Position numbers and translations under genes: made by a program. Source: Bacteroides timonensis (GTDB taxonomy: Bacteria > Bacteroidota > Bacteroidia > Bacteroidales > Bacteroidaceae). From it: a DNA stretch of 45,614 nucleotides. Shown here one piece after another: positions 42,461 through 45,614 of the stretch (position 1 is its first letter; every line of letters starts with the position of its first letter). Where the stretch lies: assembly GCF_000513195.1 (NCBI RefSeq), contig NZ_CBVI010000088.1:1-45614 (forward strand), in the 5' to 3' direction. The notes under the pieces are model-generated. The model did no database searches. It was given only the letters and a program-made list of their open reading frames with translations, and was not told where the DNA came from.

Positions 42461-42468
42461 CAAATTTA
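42461..42468 (-). promoter_or_regulatory. Possible promoter -7 box of ruvB
   Basis: TAAATTTG on the minus strand matches TAnnTTTG and lies about 51 bp before the ruvB ATG in an otherwise featureless 126-bp gap. Confidence 0.4.
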
Positions 42469-42535
42469 TTTCGAGATAAGCGATAGAAGCAGGTTCTTTT
42501 CAAGCCGTCCCCCACAGCCGACAAACAAAAAGTCC

Positions 42536-44992
42536 TTACCCTCCTGCCAACAGTTTTCCAAACAAATTCAGTATCCCTGCCACGCTTTTTTTGTCGGGCA
42601 CAGGAATGCGGAGTGAAGTCTGCCCCGTCTCCTTATCTTCTTCAACAATCGAGTCTACCAATTTCCGCGTTGCTTCCGGCGAACTGAGCGTACGTGCCAA
42701 TCCGCTGAGGAAAGAGAAGCCCTGCTGAACCAACTGTTCCGGTTCTACCGACGTATCCCGTTCTGCCTCAAGTGTGTCTTTTTCCCGTACAGGAATTTCC
42801 TCGCGTACAGGTTTTTCCTCTTGCTCCGGCACGATTTCTTTCTCCGCAGCATCTGTTTTTCGTGCCTCCTCGCCATCATCCTGACGTATGTCACTACCAG
42901 CCTGAGCACTTTCTCCCATTTCTATAGGTTCAGTCATCACCTTGATGCTGTCCATTATCTTATCCAGCTTGCTGTCTTCCAAGAAAATGACATCTTCACC
43001 ATTATCCAGAATGCCCTCAAAAAGGGAAGACTTGAAGTTCAATGTGGAAAGCATCCGCTCCTCAATCGTCTGGCTGGCTACAAGATTGATGACCTGAATA
43101 TTCTTTTTCTGCCCGATACGGTAAATGCGGGCGATGCGTTGTTCCAGCACAGCCGGATTCCAAGGCAAATCAAGGTTTATCAAGATGGAAGCGGCCTGCA
43201 AATTCAACCCCGTACTTCCGGCATCCGTCGAAAGAAACACACGGCTTTCGGGCTGTTCCGTAAAGTTATCCACCAGGTTCTTTCTCGCTTCGGAAGGTAC
43301 GCCTCCGTGCAGGTACTCATAGCGCACTCCCAATGTATCAAGTTCGGCAGCAACCAAACGGGTCATCCGTTCCCACTGGCTGAAGATGACCACCTTTTCA
43401 TCGCCACTATCGAACACGGTTTTCAGGATATTCATCGTTTCCTCCACCTTCGTGTCATAACGGCTCTTCTGGTCGAGAATGTAGGAACTGTCGCAAATCA
43501 TGCGCATCTGGCTAAGCATCAGCAACAACCTTTTACGGTCTTTTTCGCTCAAGAAGCGGGCGCGTGTCCATTTATAAACTATCTGCGAGACAACAGTCTG
43601 ATATTCATCGTGCATGGCACGCTGCTGCTCGGTCATCGGGACAAACAGAATCTTGTCCATGCGCCCCGGCAACTGCAAAGCCACGTCTTTCTTCCGGCGA
43701 CGGATGAGTACGTCCTTCATCTGCTCGCCTATGGCATTCAAGTTTTTATAACTGATTATCTTGCCGGTTTCCGACTTTACCACCGTGCTGTCCATAAACT
43801 GATAGTAAGGGCCTAGACAGTACTGGTCCACAAATTGCATGATGGAATACAATTCCTCCAGTTTGTTCTCCAACGGAGTGCCCGAAAGGATAACAGCATA
43901 TTCCGACTCAATGTGCCTGGCCGCCTTTGAAATCTGCGTATTCCAGTTCTTCAGCCGCTGCACCTCGTCCATAATGAGGAAATCCGTATACAGAGACTTC
44001 AGTATCTTGATGTCATTGCAAACACCGTTGTACGAAACAATCTTATAAAACTCTCCGGCATCGTAAAGCTTCTTCCTCGCCAAATGGTTTCCTTCCACAA
44101 CGACCGCCTTGGCATCCGTAAAACGTTCTATTTCCTTCTTCCACTGATATTTCAATGAAGTGGGACAAACAATCAGAACAGAAGATATCAAGTTCTGTTT
44201 CCTCATCAACTCTGCCGTTCCGATGGCCTGGATGGTTTTTCCAAGTCCCATTTCATCGGCAATCACCGACTTTCCGGCACGGAAAGCGAATCGGATTCCT
44301 TCTTTCTGATAAGGATACAATTTCGCTTTCAGCAGAACATCCAGTACCGCATCCGAGGCGACTTCGGACAGCAATTGCTGCCGTCTCTTCGCGTCGCGCT
44401 TCTCAAGAATAAAGCTCAAAGCATCCGAATACCAACGGAATGTATCGTTCAGCCGCAAGGCATCACGCAGGAAATCGGTCACCGTGTCCAATGCTTCAGG
44501 GCGCAACACTCCTTCGGGTGTGAAATAAGGCTCCGCCAGACGGCGGAACTCTTCGGCATTATCCGTACCAATGCGCAGGCACACCTTTCTCTCTCCTTTA
44601 TAAGACAGGTAAACGGAAGTATAAGGAGGAACGTCGCGGCAGACCCGCTTCCGGCTCTCTTTGAGCCAGATTCCGACTGCCTCCAGATGTTTGCACGTAC
44701 CCAGCTGATTGGTCTTGAAGTCCATGCACGAGCAGTAATTCCAAGGGCTTTCCTGTCCCCGATACACAACTCTATATTCATTATGCGATACCGGATTCAC
44801 CACTTGATAATATCCGGGATATTCCTTCCTGTTCATCTCGGAAATAGCAAACTGCTCCTTTGCAACAGCCTGCCTGCGCAAGGCAATCTGCCATTCTTCC
44901 AGGGTGAGGTTGTCCGGTTTGTAGTGATAAGACACCTTGCTTGCCGCATCTTTTGTCTTTTTACTCGTCTTGCTCTTCTTGACCATAATCAT
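42536..44992 (-). CDS. SNF2-family helicase with N-terminal SWIM zinc finger
   Basis: An 818-aa Swi2/Snf2 ATPase. A SWIM zinc finger lies near the N-terminus (Cys87, Cys89, Cys100, His102 in YCSCMDFK and GTCKHLEA). The helicase core begins with motif I DEMGLGKT (246-253), motif II DEVQRLKNW, and the C-terminal STDAGSTGLNLQAA and RIYRIGQ boxes. After the core comes an acidic, repetitive, disordered segment (about 690-760; PVREEIPVREK) and a conserved C-terminal helix region. It probably remodels nucleoprotein complexes. It heads the minus-strand group that includes ruvB. The start could be codon 1 or 3. Confidence 0.92.
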   Translation of the reverse strand: MIMVKKSKTSKKTKDAASKVSYHYKPDNLTLEEWQIALRRQAVAKEQFAISEMNRKEYPGYYQVVNPVSHNEYRVVYRGQESPWNYCSCMDFKTNQLGTCKHLEAVGIWLKESRKRVCRDVPPYTSVYLSYKGERKVCLRIGTDNAEEFRRLAEPYFTPEGVLRPEALDTVTDFLRDALRLNDTFRWYSDALSFILEKRDAKRRQQLLSEVASDAVLDVLLKAKLYPYQKEGIRFAFRAGKSVIADEMGLGKTIQAIGTAELMRKQNLISSVLIVCPTSLKYQWKKEIERFTDAKAVVVEGNHLARKKLYDAGEFYKIVSYNGVCNDIKILKSLYTDFLIMDEVQRLKNWNTQISKAARHIESEYAVILSGTPLENKLEELYSIMQFVDQYCLGPYYQFMDSTVVKSETGKIISYKNLNAIGEQMKDVLIRRRKKDVALQLPGRMDKILFVPMTEQQRAMHDEYQTVVSQIVYKWTRARFLSEKDRKRLLLMLSQMRMICDSSYILDQKSRYDTKVEETMNILKTVFDSGDEKVVIFSQWERMTRLVAAELDTLGVRYEYLHGGVPSEARKNLVDNFTEQPESRVFLSTDAGSTGLNLQAASILINLDLPWNPAVLEQRIARIYRIGQKKNIQVINLVASQTIEERMLSTLNFKSSLFEGILDNGEDVIFLEDSKLDKIMDSIKVMTEPIEMGESAQAGSDIRQDDGEEARKTDAAEKEIVPEQEEKPVREEIPVREKDTLEAERDTSVEPEQLVQQGFSFLSGLARTLSSPEATRKLVDSIVEEDKETGQTSLRIPVPDKKSVAGILNLFGKLLAGG

Positions 44993-45012
44993 AATGCATT
45001 GTTATAATAGGG

Positions 45013-45020
45013 CAAAAGTA
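45013..45020 (-). promoter_or_regulatory. Promoter -7 box of the SNF2 gene
   Basis: TACTTTTG on the minus strand matches TAnnTTTG and is 20 bp before the ATG. TTTTGC about 23-27 bp further up could be the -33 element. Confidence 0.45.
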
Positions 45021-45134
45021 TAAAAAAGGGAAGAGATTCCCTGCAAAACCTGCCATATTTATCTGCAAAACGTGATATAAAAGTATGTAAAGGCGAAGAC
45101 TATAACTTTCGTTCCATACATCTGCATCATTTAT

Positions 45135-45283
45135 CCATACCGTATCCATGTAGCTTTAGGGCTTCGTTGGGGCTTGAAAAGATCCTCCTCACGGTAGACA
45201 CCCTGGCCCTTAGCTAATGGTTGGCCGCCACATACCCCCATAGTGGACTTACACCACTAGGTTAGTTATCATGTACGGCGCAC
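45135..45283 (-). mobile_element. Truncated 5' end of a group II intron
   Basis: On the minus strand the sequence from 45283 begins GTGCGCC, the group II intron 5' consensus. It continues with CCTAGTGGTGTAAGTCCACT, a hairpin resembling domain I elements, and GGCGGCCAACC and GCTACATGGATACGG, which resemble the start of known bacterial introns. Only about 150 bp remain. No reverse transcriptase and no domain V are present before the SNF2 gene. The intron start lies 4 bp beyond the T tract of a terminator, a site type favoured by group IIC introns. The left boundary is approximate. Confidence 0.6.
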
Positions 45284-45286
45284 AAG

Positions 45287-45325
45287 AAAAAAAATAGAAC
45301 TGTATGAAAGCCACACCGTTCTATT
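45287..45325 (-). terminator. Strong intrinsic terminator of the TolB-like gene
   Basis: On the minus strand AATAGAAC-G-GTGTG-GCTTT-CATAC-A-GTTCTATT forms a long stem-loop, followed by a run of eight T (45294-45287). It ends 28 bp after the stop codon of the partial gene at 45353. Confidence 0.85.
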
Positions 45326-45352
45326 TGCATATAGTTTTTAAGGAATCACCGC

Positions 45353-45614
45353 CTAGCGTAAATCAAACCTCATTCTCCATATATTAAAATAATCTTCTTT
45401 ATTTGCACGACTGGAAATGAAATAGATATTCTTTCCATCAGCCGACCATATGGGACAGCAGTCACTGGCAGGATGATAAGTCAACTGTATAAAGCCTGTC
45501 CCATCAATTTTCACAGCAAAAATATCCAGATTATTCTTTTTAGTGATGGATGACTTACTGTTTCCCTGACATAAGATCCACTGCCCGTCGGGAGATACCG
45601 TCGGATTAGTAAAT
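45353..45614 (-). CDS. TolB/WD40-like beta-propeller protein, 5' part outside window
   Basis: Eighty-six C-terminal residues are visible to the TAG at 45355-45353. They hold two PD40-type repeats: NPTVSPDGQWILCQGNSKSS with IFAVKIDGTGFIQLTYH, then SDCCPIWSADGKNIYFISSR with NIWRMRFDLR. This is the S-P-D-G-x-x-I pattern of TolB-like propellers. Its N-terminus, and so its localisation, is outside the window. It differs from the BF3164-type propellers of the NVEALA cluster. Confidence 0.75.
   Translation of the reverse strand, partial: FTNPTVSPDGQWILCQGNSKSSITKKNNLDIFAVKIDGTGFIQLTYHPASDCCPIWSADGKNIYFISSRANKEDYFNIWRMRFDLR

Noticed and set aside
1..45614. CRISPR array, tRNA or rRNA genes
   Set aside because: No regularly spaced direct repeats of 24-40 bp and no tRNA cloverleaf or rRNA-like stretch were seen on reading; short RNAs could still be missed without a covariance search.

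Overview
The window is chromosomal DNA from a gut-type Bacteroides. This rests on many promoter-like TAnnTTTG boxes, weak Shine-Dalgarno signals, lipoprotein-rich gene content, an outer-membrane beta-barrel protein of the carboxypeptidase-regulatory-domain type, an S46 dipeptidyl-peptidase, a DUF6266 protein, NVEALA and TolB-like propeller proteins, and short interspersed palindromic elements. Nothing was computed or searched; family names come from reading the translations.

Layout. (1) 1-2238: the right part of an IS66-type element (TnpC running off the left edge, TnpB, TnpA), then a decayed stretch to 2701. (2) 2702-12243, all on the minus strand: the most interesting region. Reading in the direction of transcription it encodes a small four-cysteine NVEALA pre-peptide, a TolB-like propeller lipoprotein, a secreted 191-aa protein, a thioredoxin-like/DUF1573 lipoprotein, a second propeller, a dedicated type I signal peptidase, a third propeller, a polytopic O-antigen-ligase-like protein with a TPR tail, a lone LuxR-like output domain, and a fourth propeller. 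My reading is that this is a self-contained system for making, maturing and sensing or presenting a disulfide-bonded exported peptide. Upstream lie a candidate sRNA, a winged-helix regulator and a frameshifted transglutaminase-like lipoprotein. (3) 15161-19900: a long inverted repeat, a DUF6266 protein, and two paralogous RRMGKT-type ATPases on either side of a secreted phosphodiesterase. (4) 19908-27353: housekeeping and accessory genes (M16 protease, SIS isomerase plus PfkB kinase, tyrosine phosphatase, DEAD-box helicase, EamA transporter). The helicase and the transporter each carry a frameshift. An S24/LexA-like remnant follows. (5) 27390-32000: peroxide-defence cluster (dps, oxyR, ahpC, ahpF). 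A repeated palindromic promoter element precedes dps and ahpC, and also the tyrosine phosphatase. Two arm-swapped long hairpin elements flank ahpF. (6) 32006-36278: TPR/HTH membrane regulator and a divergent outer-membrane beta-barrel protein. (7) 36312-44992: minus-strand SNF2 helicase, ruvB, flippase, DUF389 protein and DPP7-like peptidase. (8) 45135-45614: a truncated 5' end of a group II intron sitting immediately after a strong terminator, then the 3' part of a TolB/WD40-like protein.

Three genes are broken by 1-2 base indels that look like deletions next to short base runs (14990, 24840, 26720). They may be true pseudogenes, but the pattern is equally what residual long-read assembly errors would give.
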